A DNA stretch of 64,000 bases, taken from assembly GCF_020179425.1 (NCBI RefSeq), contig NZ_JAILYM010000003.1:124001-188000 (forward strand), read 5' to 3'. The notes below the pieces were generated by a model. The model searched no databases. It was given only the letters and a program-made list of their open reading frames with translations, and was not told the DNA's origin. The translations under genes and the position numbers were made by a program. Source of the stretch: Novosphingobium percolationis (lineage in GTDB: Bacteria; Pseudomonadota; Alphaproteobacteria; Sphingomonadales; Sphingomonadaceae). Numbering within the stretch: the first letter of the stretch is position 1; each line of letters begins with the position of its first letter. Positions 8,916 to 16,205 of the stretch are shown here, piece after piece.

Positions 8916-10973
8916 CTAGCTTGGATGGACCAGCGAGAGCAGCATGTCGGGCGAAAGCACCTGCGGCAGTTCGCGCGTCGCCCCCGTGGCATCTACGTAG
9001 AGATACAAGGGCACGCCCGCGCGGCCCTGCTGCGCGAGGAAGCGGCCGATCGCCGGGTCCTGCCGTGTCCAGTCGCCGCGCAGCACGGTGACACCTGCCT
9101 GCGCGAAAGCAGCGGCAACGCGCGGACTGGTGAGGGTGGTGGCCTCGTTGACCTTGCACGACAGGCACCAGTCGGCGGTGAGGTAGAGGAACACCGGCTT
9201 GCGCTGTGCGGAAAGCTGCGCGAGCCGTTCGGCGCTGAAGGGCTGGCTGTGCAGCGCGTCGGCTTCGGCCACGGCAGCGCCTGCGCGCACTTCCTCGGGC
9301 CGCACACCCACGCCGAGAATGGCCACGGCAGCAAGCGCGGCGGGCCAGAACACGTGGCCACTGCGCCCGGCGGCGCGGCGCGCGCCGTACCACCACAGGC
9401 CGAGAGCGAGGACGGTGGCGGCGGCGAGCGCGGCGGTCATGCCGGTAACGCCGCTTTGCCGTCCGACGATCCAGGCAAGGCCCAGTGCGGTGGCGAACAT
9501 CGGCAGGCTGAGCGCGCGGCGAAGCTTGTCCATCCACGCGCCGGGGCGCGGGATCCAGCGGCGCGTGGCAGGCACGAAGCCCAGCACGAGGAAGGGCAGC
9601 GCGATGCCAAAGCCAAGGCCCGCCATGACGCCGAGCGCGGGCAGCACCGGCATGACCATCGCGGCCCCTAGCGCGCCTGCCATGAACGGCCCGGTGCAGG
9701 GCGTGGCGACGAAGGCGGCGAGCGCGCCGGTGCCGACCGAGCCGGCAAAGCCGCTGGTATCGCCCGAGCGCGAAACGCTGATCGAGGGCAGTTCGAACAG
9801 GCCCGCAAGATTGAAGGCGATCGCGGTGACGAGCAGGAACAGCGCGCCCACCACCAGCGGGTTCTGCAACTGGAACGCCCAGCCTGCACTGCTGCCGCCT
9901 TCGCGCAGGGCCACCAGCACCGCGCCCAGCGCGACGACGGTGCCGATCACGCCAAGCGCGTACCCCAGCGCCTCGCGCCGGGCGTGGCTTTCACCGCTGT
10001 TGTAGCGGGCGAGCGCCATCGCCTTGAGGCTGAGGATCGGGAACACGCAGGGCATCAGGTTGAGGATCAGCCCGCCCAGCACGGCGGTGCCGAAAGCGAT
10101 CAGGAAGGTGGTGTCGAAGCCCGACTTGTGCGGGCTGGCGGGAAGGGCAGCCACTCGGTGCGCGGCAAAGGCCTGCGCCTGGCCATTGGCGACGACCACG
10201 CCGGACAGCGTGGTGCCGGGCGCCTGCTGCACGGACAGCGTCAGGTCGACGAAACCGTCGCCCGCCTTGGCCAGTGGCGCGGCCTGCGTGGCGGCAAGGC
10301 CGGGCTGGTCAAGGAACAACATCGGCTTGGCTGCCGGATCGAGGCCGGGGCGAAGGTCGGGCAGGCGCAGGACCAGCGTGTTGCCGGCGGCCACGAACTG
10401 GCTCGCGCCGGGAAGGGTCTGCGGCAGCGCGGCGCGCGCGGCGGCGAACAGGGATGCGGCTGCGGGGTCCTTCATGCCGGTTCCGACCGGCAGCGTGAGA
10501 TCGAGATCGACCGGATCGGGCACGCACGACCCTTCGGAGCAGATCAGCAGGTCGAGATGGACGGCAAGCCGCTGCGGCCCGCCTTCCGCGCCGAGCGCGG
10601 GCGTCGCGATATCCTGCAGCAGCGTGACCGGGCCTTCGTGGACGTAGCTGACGAGGCCCTGCAGCACGAGGCGCGTCGGTGCGGGATGCTGCAACGGTCC
10701 TGCGCGAAATCCGCTGGCCACGGTCCAGTCGGTGGCGGGCGCGTAGCCGGTGTCGCCGGGGTTGGACCAATAGATGTGCCACCCGGCCTTGGGTTCGATG
10801 CGGAAGGCGAGCGAGAGGCGTCCGCCGTTTGCGGCAAGGCTCGTCTGTTCGGCGACGAGGCGCACGGCGTAGTGGTCGCGCTGCGCCGACGAGGCGGCGA
10901 GCGCGGGCAGCGCGAACAGCGCGAGGACGAGGCAGGCGAACGTGCGCAAGGCGGCGATCAACGCGCGATCCAT
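8916..10973 (-). CDS. DsbD-family (ScsB-like) thiol:disulfide interchange protein
   Basis: Inner-membrane protein of 685 residues that carries electrons from cytosolic thioredoxin to periplasmic thiol proteins. In order it has a signal peptide (1-26), an N-terminal immunoglobulin-like domain with a CSEGSC pair (145-150), an eight-helix DsbD core with Cys in LMPCVFP and VATPCTGP, and a C-terminal thioredoxin domain with CLSC (603-606). All three redox pairs needed for relay are present. AAGGAG precedes the ATG. Its first 16 bases overlap the ApbE-like gene, so it ends a six-gene unit. The large N-terminal domain suggests ScsB rather than classical E. coli DsbD. Confidence 0.88.
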   Translation of the reverse strand: MDRALIAALRTFACLVLALFALPALAASSAQRDHYAVRLVAEQTSLAANGGRLSLAFRIEPKAGWHIYWSNPGDTGYAPATDWTVASGFRAGPLQHPAPTRLVLQGLVSYVHEGPVTLLQDIATPALGAEGGPQRLAVHLDLLICSEGSCVPDPVDLDLTLPVGTGMKDPAAASLFAAARAALPQTLPGASQFVAAGNTLVLRLPDLRPGLDPAAKPMLFLDQPGLAATQAAPLAKAGDGFVDLTLSVQQAPGTTLSGVVVANGQAQAFAAHRVAALPASPHKSGFDTTFLIAFGTAVLGGLILNLMPCVFPILSLKAMALARYNSGESHARREALGYALGVIGTVVALGAVLVALREGGSSAGWAFQLQNPLVVGALFLLVTAIAFNLAGLFELPSISVSRSGDTSGFAGSVGTGALAAFVATPCTGPFMAGALGAAMVMPVLPALGVMAGLGFGIALPFLVLGFVPATRRWIPRPGAWMDKLRRALSLPMFATALGLAWIVGRQSGVTGMTAALAAATVLALGLWWYGARRAAGRSGHVFWPAALAAVAILGVGVRPEEVRAGAAVAEADALHSQPFSAERLAQLSAQRKPVFLYLTADWCLSCKVNEATTLTSPRVAAAFAQAGVTVLRGDWTRQDPAIGRFLAQQGRAGVPLYLYVDATGATRELPQVLSPDMLLSLVHPS

Positions 10974-11815
10974 GACTGCACTCCTTCGTTTTCGAGAAAG
11001 GCTTCCGCGCCCGCGCCCTGCAGCATGGCGAGCGTCGCCAGCGTGCCGGCCTGAAGACAGGTGGAGGACGCGACCGTGACCGAGCGCGGCGGATCGTCCA
11101 CCGGCCAGCCGCTGCGCGGATCGAGAATGTGGCTGAAGCGCTTGCCGTCCTTCAGCAGGAAGCGGCGCGCATCGCCGCTGGTGGCAAGGCCCGACGCGGC
11201 GAATTCGAGCATCCCGCCCGCGGTCCGGGCCGGATCGACGGATTCGATCGCCACCTTCCAGCGGCCGGTCGACTTGGGCGCGGTGGTACGCAGATCGCCG
11301 CCGAAGTTGATCAGCGCGGGGACTTTGGCCTGGTCAAGGATGACCTGCGCCGCGCGGTCGACCGCATATTCCTTGCAGATGCCGCCGAGGTCGATTTCCA
11401 TGCCCACCGGCAGCGTCAGCACCGGGCTGTCCCAGCGTACCTTGTCCCAGCCGACCAGCGGCAGCAGCGCGGCGACCTGTTCGCAGGCGGGCACGTTGGC
11501 CGAGCCATCGAACTTCCACGCGCGGCGCAGGACGCCCGAAGTCACGTCGAACCGGCCTTCGCTGAGGCTGTGCAGTTGCGCCGCATAGTCGATCAGCCCC
11601 GCCGTTTCGGCATCGAGCGTGACGGGCGCGCCACCGGCATTGTTGATCTGCCAGACGATCCCCGTGTCCTTGTAGCGGGTGAACTTCGCCTCGATCCGCT
11701 TCGCCTCGGCCTCGGCTGCGCGGGCGAGGCGCACCGCGAGCGCGCTGTCGTCGCACTCGATCTGCACCTCGCACGGGCTGGCCATGGCGGAAAAGCGGTG
11801 GTGATGGACGGTCAT
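10958..11815 (-). CDS. ApbE-like FAD:protein FMN transferase homologue
   Basis: Member of the ApbE family, which links FMN to a Ser/Thr in D-x-x-[ST]-G-A-[ST] motifs of exported redox proteins. Family features are present: FTRYKDTG near the N-terminus, LGGICKEYAVD, INFGGDLRT and HILDPRSGWP. Two points are odd. No signal peptide is visible, although most partners are periplasmic. The usual metal-site motif A-D-x-L-A-T reads AGTLAT, so the conserved Asp is Gly. GGAG lies nine bases before the ATG at 11815 but only three before another ATG at 11821. It sits between the DUF3570 and DsbD-like genes. Activity is therefore uncertain. Confidence 0.82.
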   Translation of the reverse strand: MTVHHHRFSAMASPCEVQIECDDSALAVRLARAAEAEAKRIEAKFTRYKDTGIVWQINNAGGAPVTLDAETAGLIDYAAQLHSLSEGRFDVTSGVLRRAWKFDGSANVPACEQVAALLPLVGWDKVRWDSPVLTLPVGMEIDLGGICKEYAVDRAAQVILDQAKVPALINFGGDLRTTAPKSTGRWKVAIESVDPARTAGGMLEFAASGLATSGDARRFLLKDGKRFSHILDPRSGWPVDDPPRSVTVASSTCLQAGTLATLAMLQGAGAEAFLENEGVQSWIAR

Positions 11816-11831
11816 CGCCATGGTCTCCGGC

Positions 11832-13181
11832 TCAACGCAGCTTGAAGCGCAGGCCAGCGACGACGCTGATCGAACGCGATCCGGCGAAGAGATCGACCTT
11901 GGCCATGTTGCCCGGCGCATTGGCGTAGAAGCGCTGGCCGTTCTGCACGTAACGCTGGACCGAGCCGTACAGCTCGATCCGGTCGTTGAGGTGGACGCCG
12001 CCCTTTACGCCGAAGGTCCACGCGTGGAACGCGCCCAGCCGGCTGTCGGCGCTGACGTACGTGGGCGTCGGCTCGTCCAGCAGCAGGTAGTTGCGGAAGA
12101 AGTCCGCCTTGCCCTGATGGTAATAGCGCACCAGCGGCTCGACATAGGCCTTGCCGCCCACCGGCACGTGTTCGGACAGGCCGAAGGTCCACGCGGTGAT
12201 GCCCCAGCTATCGTGATACCAGCGCGCCGAAGCGTCGGTCACGTAAGAGCCGAGCGCGAGCTTGCTCGACAGGAACACGCTGTTGCGGATGCGGCGGCGC
12301 GGGCGGCTTTCGTAGATGTAGAAGAACGGATCGCCGCTGGCGCTGTCGGTCAGCGTGACCAGCTTGTACGGATCGGTGTGATAGCCGCGGCTGTTGCCCG
12401 TGCTCCAGTTGAGCTGGACGAGCCAGTTGGGCGTCAGCACTTGCGTGATGCCTGCCACGAAGCTGTCGACGCGCTTGATCCGCTGCTTGCCGATGGGCCG
12501 GTCGCCCATGCTGCCCAGCGGCATGGGAATGCCGGTGATGGGCTTGGATTCATCGTGTTCGTAGTTGTAGCCCACCGACAGCGTGGTGTTCTTGTCGAAC
12601 AGTTCCTTGGCCAGCCCCACGCGCCACGACCACGAGGTGTAGTCGCCTTCCCACGAGCCGTTGCCGCCGAGGCTCAGCTTGAACCCGGCGAGCGGGGGCA
12701 GGGTGACGCCCAGGTCCACCGCCTTGCGCTCGTCCTTGAAGTTGGGATCGACCGGCAGCGTGCCCGCAGGCGCGGAATAGGCGCCCGATGCGCCGGTGCT
12801 GGAATCGCGCTCGCCCTCGCGGCGCGGCTGTGCGGGGCCGATAAACTCCCGCGGTCGGTTCGCCCGCGTCGCGCCGTTGGGGGTCGCGCCGGTCAGGCTG
12901 TCGTAGGTGAAACGCCCCGCGATCGACAGGCCGTTGGCGCCGTTCCAGACAAGGCCGGTCTCGGCCTCGATCGCGCGGACGCGGCCTGCGTCTTCCTGAT
13001 AGAACAGCACCGCGCTGTCGGAGACGAGGCTGTCGACTTCGCTGGCGGTCTGGTCATAGGCGTTGCCAGCGGGCGCGGGCGCCTGCGCGGCATCCTGCTG
13101 CTGCGCGGTGGCAGGCGTGGAAAGCAGCCCGGCGGCCAGCGCGCCGAGCGTTGCGGCAATGCTGCCGGACTTCAGTTGCAT
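11832..13181 (-). CDS. DUF3570 outer-membrane protein with flavinylation-like motif
   Basis: Exported protein of 449 residues with a signal peptide (about 1-26) and many alternating hydrophobic strands, ending in Leu-Arg after a strand, which fits an outer-membrane barrel. It matches what I know of the DUF3570 family, typically beside DUF4266, ApbE and thioredoxin-like genes. Residues 94-100 read DSLTGAT and 126-132 read DSSTGAS, both fitting the D-x-x-[ST]-G-A-[ST] consensus for FMN attachment by ApbE. The start overlaps the DUF4266 gene by ten bases and the ApbE-like gene follows after 16. A role in envelope redox chemistry is inferred; no function is established. Confidence 0.85.
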   Translation of the reverse strand: MQLKSGSIAATLGALAAGLLSTPATAQQQDAAQAPAPAGNAYDQTASEVDSLVSDSAVLFYQEDAGRVRAIEAETGLVWNGANGLSIAGRFTYDSLTGATPNGATRANRPREFIGPAQPRREGERDSSTGASGAYSAPAGTLPVDPNFKDERKAVDLGVTLPPLAGFKLSLGGNGSWEGDYTSWSWRVGLAKELFDKNTTLSVGYNYEHDESKPITGIPMPLGSMGDRPIGKQRIKRVDSFVAGITQVLTPNWLVQLNWSTGNSRGYHTDPYKLVTLTDSASGDPFFYIYESRPRRRIRNSVFLSSKLALGSYVTDASARWYHDSWGITAWTFGLSEHVPVGGKAYVEPLVRYYHQGKADFFRNYLLLDEPTPTYVSADSRLGAFHAWTFGVKGGVHLNDRIELYGSVQRYVQNGQRFYANAPGNMAKVDLFAGSRSISVVAGLRFKLR

Positions 13182-13420
13182 CCGCAGCCTCCGCCATCGA
13201 AGCTGCGCCCGCCCGAGGCCGCTTCCTTGCTGAAATAGGTGTGGTCATCGAAGGCGAGCAGGGCCGGCTCCTTGGCCAGCTGCATCGACTTGCGCGCGAG
13301 AACGTCGCGCTCCCACGGGGCGGCGCCGAGCTTGGCGCCCTGATGTGCGCAAGCCGACAGGGCGAGCGTACTCGCGGTGAGCGCCAGCAGAGCGATCCGG
13401 CGGCGATTGCAGTTCAACAT
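13172..13420 (-). CDS. DUF4266 small lipoprotein with GGGCGCN tail
   Basis: Small exported lipoprotein of 82 residues. A signal sequence ends in the lipobox LSAC with Cys24 as the lipid anchor. The mature part contains the DUF4266 block (WERDVLARKSMQ...FSKEAASGGRS) and ends GGGCGCN, placing two cysteines one residue apart at the very C-terminus. A good ribosome-binding site (GGAGGGGG) precedes the ATG. It overlaps the DUF3570 gene and follows the TlpA-like gene by 24 bases. The TlpA and DsbD-like neighbours suggest that the tail cysteines are kept reduced or bind a metal or cofactor; this is inference. Confidence 0.85.
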   Translation of the reverse strand: MLNCNRRRIALLALTASTLALSACAHQGAKLGAAPWERDVLARKSMQLAKEPALLAFDDHTYFSKEAASGGRSFDGGGCGCN

Positions 13421-13444
13421 GATGTTCCCCCTCCGCCGCAGCGG

Positions 13445-13909
13445 TTACTTTTCGCGCACGAGGCTGGCGATGTGGGCGTCGTATTCGCCGGTCTTGCCGG
13501 GGAAGAAGCCCTGATGGCGGAAGCGCATCTGGCCCTTGCGGTCGAACACGAGCGAGGTTGGCATGTCGGCCACCTTCCACGCCTTGGCCGAAGCGCCTTG
13601 CGCATCGAATACTACCGGAAGGGTCGAATGGACCTGCCGCAGGAAGGCATCGGCCTGCGGCTTCTGCCGGTCGAGGTTGACCGTCACCACCGCGACATCG
13701 TTGGGGTAGCGCGCGGCAAGGCCCTGCATCCAGGGGAACGAGAGCTTGCACGGCCCGCACCACGAGGCCCAGAAATCGACATAGACCACCTTGCCGCGAT
13801 AGCGCGCAAGGTCGATCAGCGCGGCTTGCGCGCTGGCCGCCACAGGCGCGAGCGCCAGGGCAGCCAGTGCGACCAGGGCGGCGCGGCGGCGAACGGGGGC
13901 AAGGGCCAT
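13445..13909 (-). CDS. periplasmic TlpA-like thioredoxin
   Basis: Exported thioredoxin-fold protein of 154 residues, with a signal peptide (1-28) and the active site WCGPC at 50-54 (FWASWCGPCKLSF). The cis-Pro loop appears as DMPTSLVF. It would act as a periplasmic thiol reductase fed by the DsbD-like protein encoded four genes downstream. AAGGAG, partly inside the RTX gene stop region, precedes the ATG by nine bases, so translation may be coupled to the RTX gene 14 bases upstream. Likely clients are the Cys tail of the neighbouring DUF4266 lipoprotein or other operon products. Confidence 0.88.
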   Translation of the reverse strand: MALAPVRRRAALVALAALALAPVAASAQAALIDLARYRGKVVYVDFWASWCGPCKLSFPWMQGLAARYPNDVAVVTVNLDRQKPQADAFLRQVHSTLPVVFDAQGASAKAWKVADMPTSLVFDRKGQMRFRHQGFFPGKTGEYDAHIASLVREK

Positions 13910-13923
13910 GCGCGCTCGCTCCT

Positions 13924-14982
13924 TCACAAGACGAAGTCGGTGGACGTCAGGGTGTGCGCCCCGTCGATCTTGATGCACCAGTCCGCGGTCGTGTCGCCGT
14001 CGCTGTTGCCATAGACGTAGGTATTGCCGCCCGACACTTCGTAGCGCAGTTCCCGCCCGGTGTGGTTGTGGAACTGGTTGGTGCCGATGAACAGGTAGGC
14101 CTGATCGCCCGCCATGCCGAAACCGCTGGCCGAAGCGAGCGCGTCGATCTGGCTGACATCGACTTTGTCGCCGCTGGTGAAGTCGACAATCTCGTCGGCG
14201 TTGGTCGACGTGCGGCTGGAAAAATCGCCGGTCGCGAAAACGAAGTTGTCGTTGCCCGCGCCGCCCGTCATCACGTCGTGGCCCGTGCCGCCGATCAGAT
14301 AGTCGTCGCCCGCGCCGCCCGAAAGCGTGTCCGACCCGGCAAGGCCGCGCAGCATGTTCGATGCGCCGTTGCCGGTCACCGTGTTGGCAAGTTCGTTGCC
14401 CGTGCCGTCGATCGCGCCGGTGCCGACCAGCACCAGCTTTTCGACGTTGGCGGCCAGCGCGTAGCTGATGGTGGCCTTGACCGTATCGACGCCTTCGCCC
14501 GCGTTTTCGATCACCTTGTCGCCCAGGGTGTCGAAGAAGTAGGTGTCGTTGCCGGTGCCGCCGTACATCATGTCCGCGCCAGAGCCGCCGTTCAGGATGT
14601 CGTTGCCCCCCAGCCCCATCAGCGTGTTGGAGCCCGAATTGCCGGTGAGCGAATTGGCAAGGTCGTTGCCGGTGCCATCGATCGAGGCGGTGCCCGTCAG
14701 GATCAGCTTTTCGATGTTGGCGGCCAGCGTGAAGCTGACCTTGGCCTTGACCGTGTCGATCCCTTCGCCCGCGTTTTCGACCACCAGGTCGGTGATGTTG
14801 TCGACGACGTAGGTGTCGTCGCCCGTACCACCCATCATGGTGTCGGCGCCCGACCCGCCATCGAGCATGTCGTTTCCGTCGAGCCCGTACAGGGTGTCGG
14901 CCTTGGCGTAGCCGTAGATCAGGTCGTTTTCGATCGAGCCGTTGAGCGTATCAACGCTGCTGGTGCCTTTCATCGTCGCCAT
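13924..14982 (-). CDS. RTX calcium-binding secreted protein
   Basis: Acidic protein of 352 residues made largely of RTX nonapeptides (GGxGxDxUx), in blocks such as LDGGSGADTMMGGTGDD, with three similar modules separated by an IEKLxLxGTxxIDGTGN linker. There is no N-terminal signal peptide; the C-terminus ends in hydrophobic residues (TSTDFVL), as in type I secretion substrates. GGAG precedes the ATG at 14982. No type I exporter genes are in the window. It is the first gene of the unit leading into the TlpA/DUF4266/DUF3570/ApbE/DsbD set, which is an unusual place for an RTX protein. Role unknown. Confidence 0.85.
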   Translation of the reverse strand: MATMKGTSSVDTLNGSIENDLIYGYAKADTLYGLDGNDMLDGGSGADTMMGGTGDDTYVVDNITDLVVENAGEGIDTVKAKVSFTLAANIEKLILTGTASIDGTGNDLANSLTGNSGSNTLMGLGGNDILNGGSGADMMYGGTGNDTYFFDTLGDKVIENAGEGVDTVKATISYALAANVEKLVLVGTGAIDGTGNELANTVTGNGASNMLRGLAGSDTLSGGAGDDYLIGGTGHDVMTGGAGNDNFVFATGDFSSRTSTNADEIVDFTSGDKVDVSQIDALASASGFGMAGDQAYLFIGTNQFHNHTGRELRYEVSGGNTYVYGNSDGDTTADWCIKIDGAHTLTSTDFVL

Positions 14983-15368
14983 GCTTGTCTCCGAAGGTGT
15001 GCGACCCGAAACGCGGGCGCGATATTGTCGCGGCGACCCGGTTCCGGAGTACTATCGCCCCCACAACGAGGGCGGCTAAGAGTTATTCCGTCGGCGATGG
15101 TGAAATTCGGCGAAAGCCCGATCACGGGGAACTACGCAAGACATGCGCGCACAAGCGCCGTCCAGCCCGGAAAGCGGGGCCGACGGGCCAGATCGCGAGG
15201 CTGGTCCTCCATGCAATATAAATCGTAGGCAACAACGGTTAATCTGGATTTATGCGCGGCATCCGCCATGCTTCGGATGCATCCGCTGCCCGGCCATGTG
15301 CGCGCCGACTTGGCCGGGCTTCCGCCTTTTTCAGATATTCAATTGAAATATAGGGAGATATTTTCAAA
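14983..15368. other. 386-base gene-free region upstream of the RTX operon
   Basis: This region lies between the RTX start and the end of the TetR gene and should hold the operon promoter. One candidate on the minus strand is TTAACC (15242-15237), 16 bases, then TATATT (15220-15215), which would give a leader of about 226 bases. TTCAATTGAA at 15338-15347 is a 10-base palindrome in an AT-rich patch just past the TetR stop. A 26-codon minus-strand frame (15132-15212) has no ribosome-binding site. I recognise no known riboswitch. Confidence 0.5.
15215..15242 (-). promoter_or_regulatory. possible sigma70 promoter for the RTX operon
   Basis: On the minus strand TTAACC and TATATT are 16 bases apart. 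The -10 box is good and the -35 box weak. It is the best match I found upstream of the RTX gene, but the leader it implies is long. Confidence 0.3.
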
Positions 15369-16034
15369 CTACCGCCGGTAGAGTTCGCGCAGCACCTGCG
15401 AGACCAGCGCGTTGATGCGCTCGATTCGCTCAGGCCCGATCACCGAGTTGTGCAGCGACATGCCCATGTGCGCGCAGAACACGAAGTCATTGGCCAGCTT
15501 CATCGTTTCCCACTGGTCGCGCCACTGCGGAAAGCTTTCGATCATCTCGGAAACCCACACCTGGTCGAAGCGGCAGGCGGCTGGTTCGAAGTGTTCGCGC
15601 AAGTCCGCATCGGTGCGCGCCGCCACGGCCAGTTCGACGTAGGCGGCATATTCCGGCGTCTGAACGCTGCGCCAGTGCGCAGCGGTAGCGATTTCGACCA
15701 GCGAATCCTCGTCAGCACCGGCGGCGTGCGCCAGGTAATCATCGAGGAAGCGGCGCATCCGCGTAAAGAACACGTGCTCCACCACCGCGGCGACCAGATC
15801 GAGGCGCGCGGGGAAGTGGTGCTGCATCGCCCCGCGCGACACGCCGGTCAGGGCTGAGACCTTGTGCGTGGTCAGCCCTGCATAGCCGCCTTCGAGCAGG
15901 CAGGTCATTCCTGCCTCGATCAGCTTCTGCCGGGTGCGCGCGCTTTTCTGCTGCTGCCAGCGTTGCGGATCTTCGGCGAGATCCGCCGGAATCAGCGCGC
16001 TGAGCATACGTTGTTGCATCGTGGTTCGTGCCAT
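15369..16034 (-). CDS. TetR-family transcriptional regulator
   Basis: Repressor-type regulator of 221 residues. The N-terminal helix-turn-helix lies at about residues 34-80 (TRQKLIEAGMTCLLEGGYAGLTTHKVSALTGVSRGAMQHHF in order), and the rest is an all-helical ligand-binding domain. AGGAAC precedes the ATG at 16034. It is divergent from the TonB receptor gene with a 171-base gap, so it most likely represses the receptor/SnoaL/P450/SDR unit and itself. The ligand is unknown, presumably the imported compound or a breakdown product. Confidence 0.9.
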   Translation of the reverse strand: MARTTMQQRMLSALIPADLAEDPQRWQQQKSARTRQKLIEAGMTCLLEGGYAGLTTHKVSALTGVSRGAMQHHFPARLDLVAAVVEHVFFTRMRRFLDDYLAHAAGADEDSLVEIATAAHWRSVQTPEYAAYVELAVAARTDADLREHFEPAACRFDQVWVSEMIESFPQWRDQWETMKLANDFVFCAHMGMSLHNSVIGPERIERINALVSQVLRELYRR

Positions 16035-16127
16035 GCGCGCGTTCCTGACAGATTTGTGCCTGTTTTCCCACACCCCACGCGCACCTGACCAAACATCCAG
16101 TAGGCGCGGACACCGTTTTGCGTGAGA

Positions 16128-16153
16128 AACAGTCTGACCGGATTGTTATCCGG
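16128..16153. promoter_or_regulatory. overlapping dyads between TetR and TonB receptor genes
   Basis: CCGGAT-TGTT-ATCCGG (16138-16153) is an exact 6-base inverted repeat, and AACAGTC...GATTGTT (16128-16147) is a near-perfect dyad overlapping it. Either could be the TetR operator or a hairpin in the receptor mRNA leader. The position, 50-80 bases before the receptor ATG, fits both. Confidence 0.4.
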
Positions 16154-16205
16154 CAGAAGATGTCGGGCCAAGATGCACCGGCCCGTCGGGAGGGGGAGTG
16201 AGATC

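Noticed and set aside
7650-9671. Large plus-strand frame opposite the barrel and DsbD-like genes
   Set aside because: The Ala/Arg/Gly-rich product comes from the complement of the SG/D tract and DsbD codons, which have clear protein families on the minus strand.
14290-14900. Repeated DNA as a CRISPR or satellite array
   Set aside because: The repeats are in frame and encode RTX calcium-binding nonapeptides and their linkers.
15132-15212. 26-codon minus-strand frame as an RTX-operon leader peptide
   Set aside because: Starts almost on the candidate -10 box, has no ribosome-binding site and shows no run of regulatory codons.
14983-15368. Riboswitch in the RTX operon leader
   Set aside because: I looked for cobalamin, TPP, SAM and cyclic-di-GMP type signatures by eye and found no convincing match.
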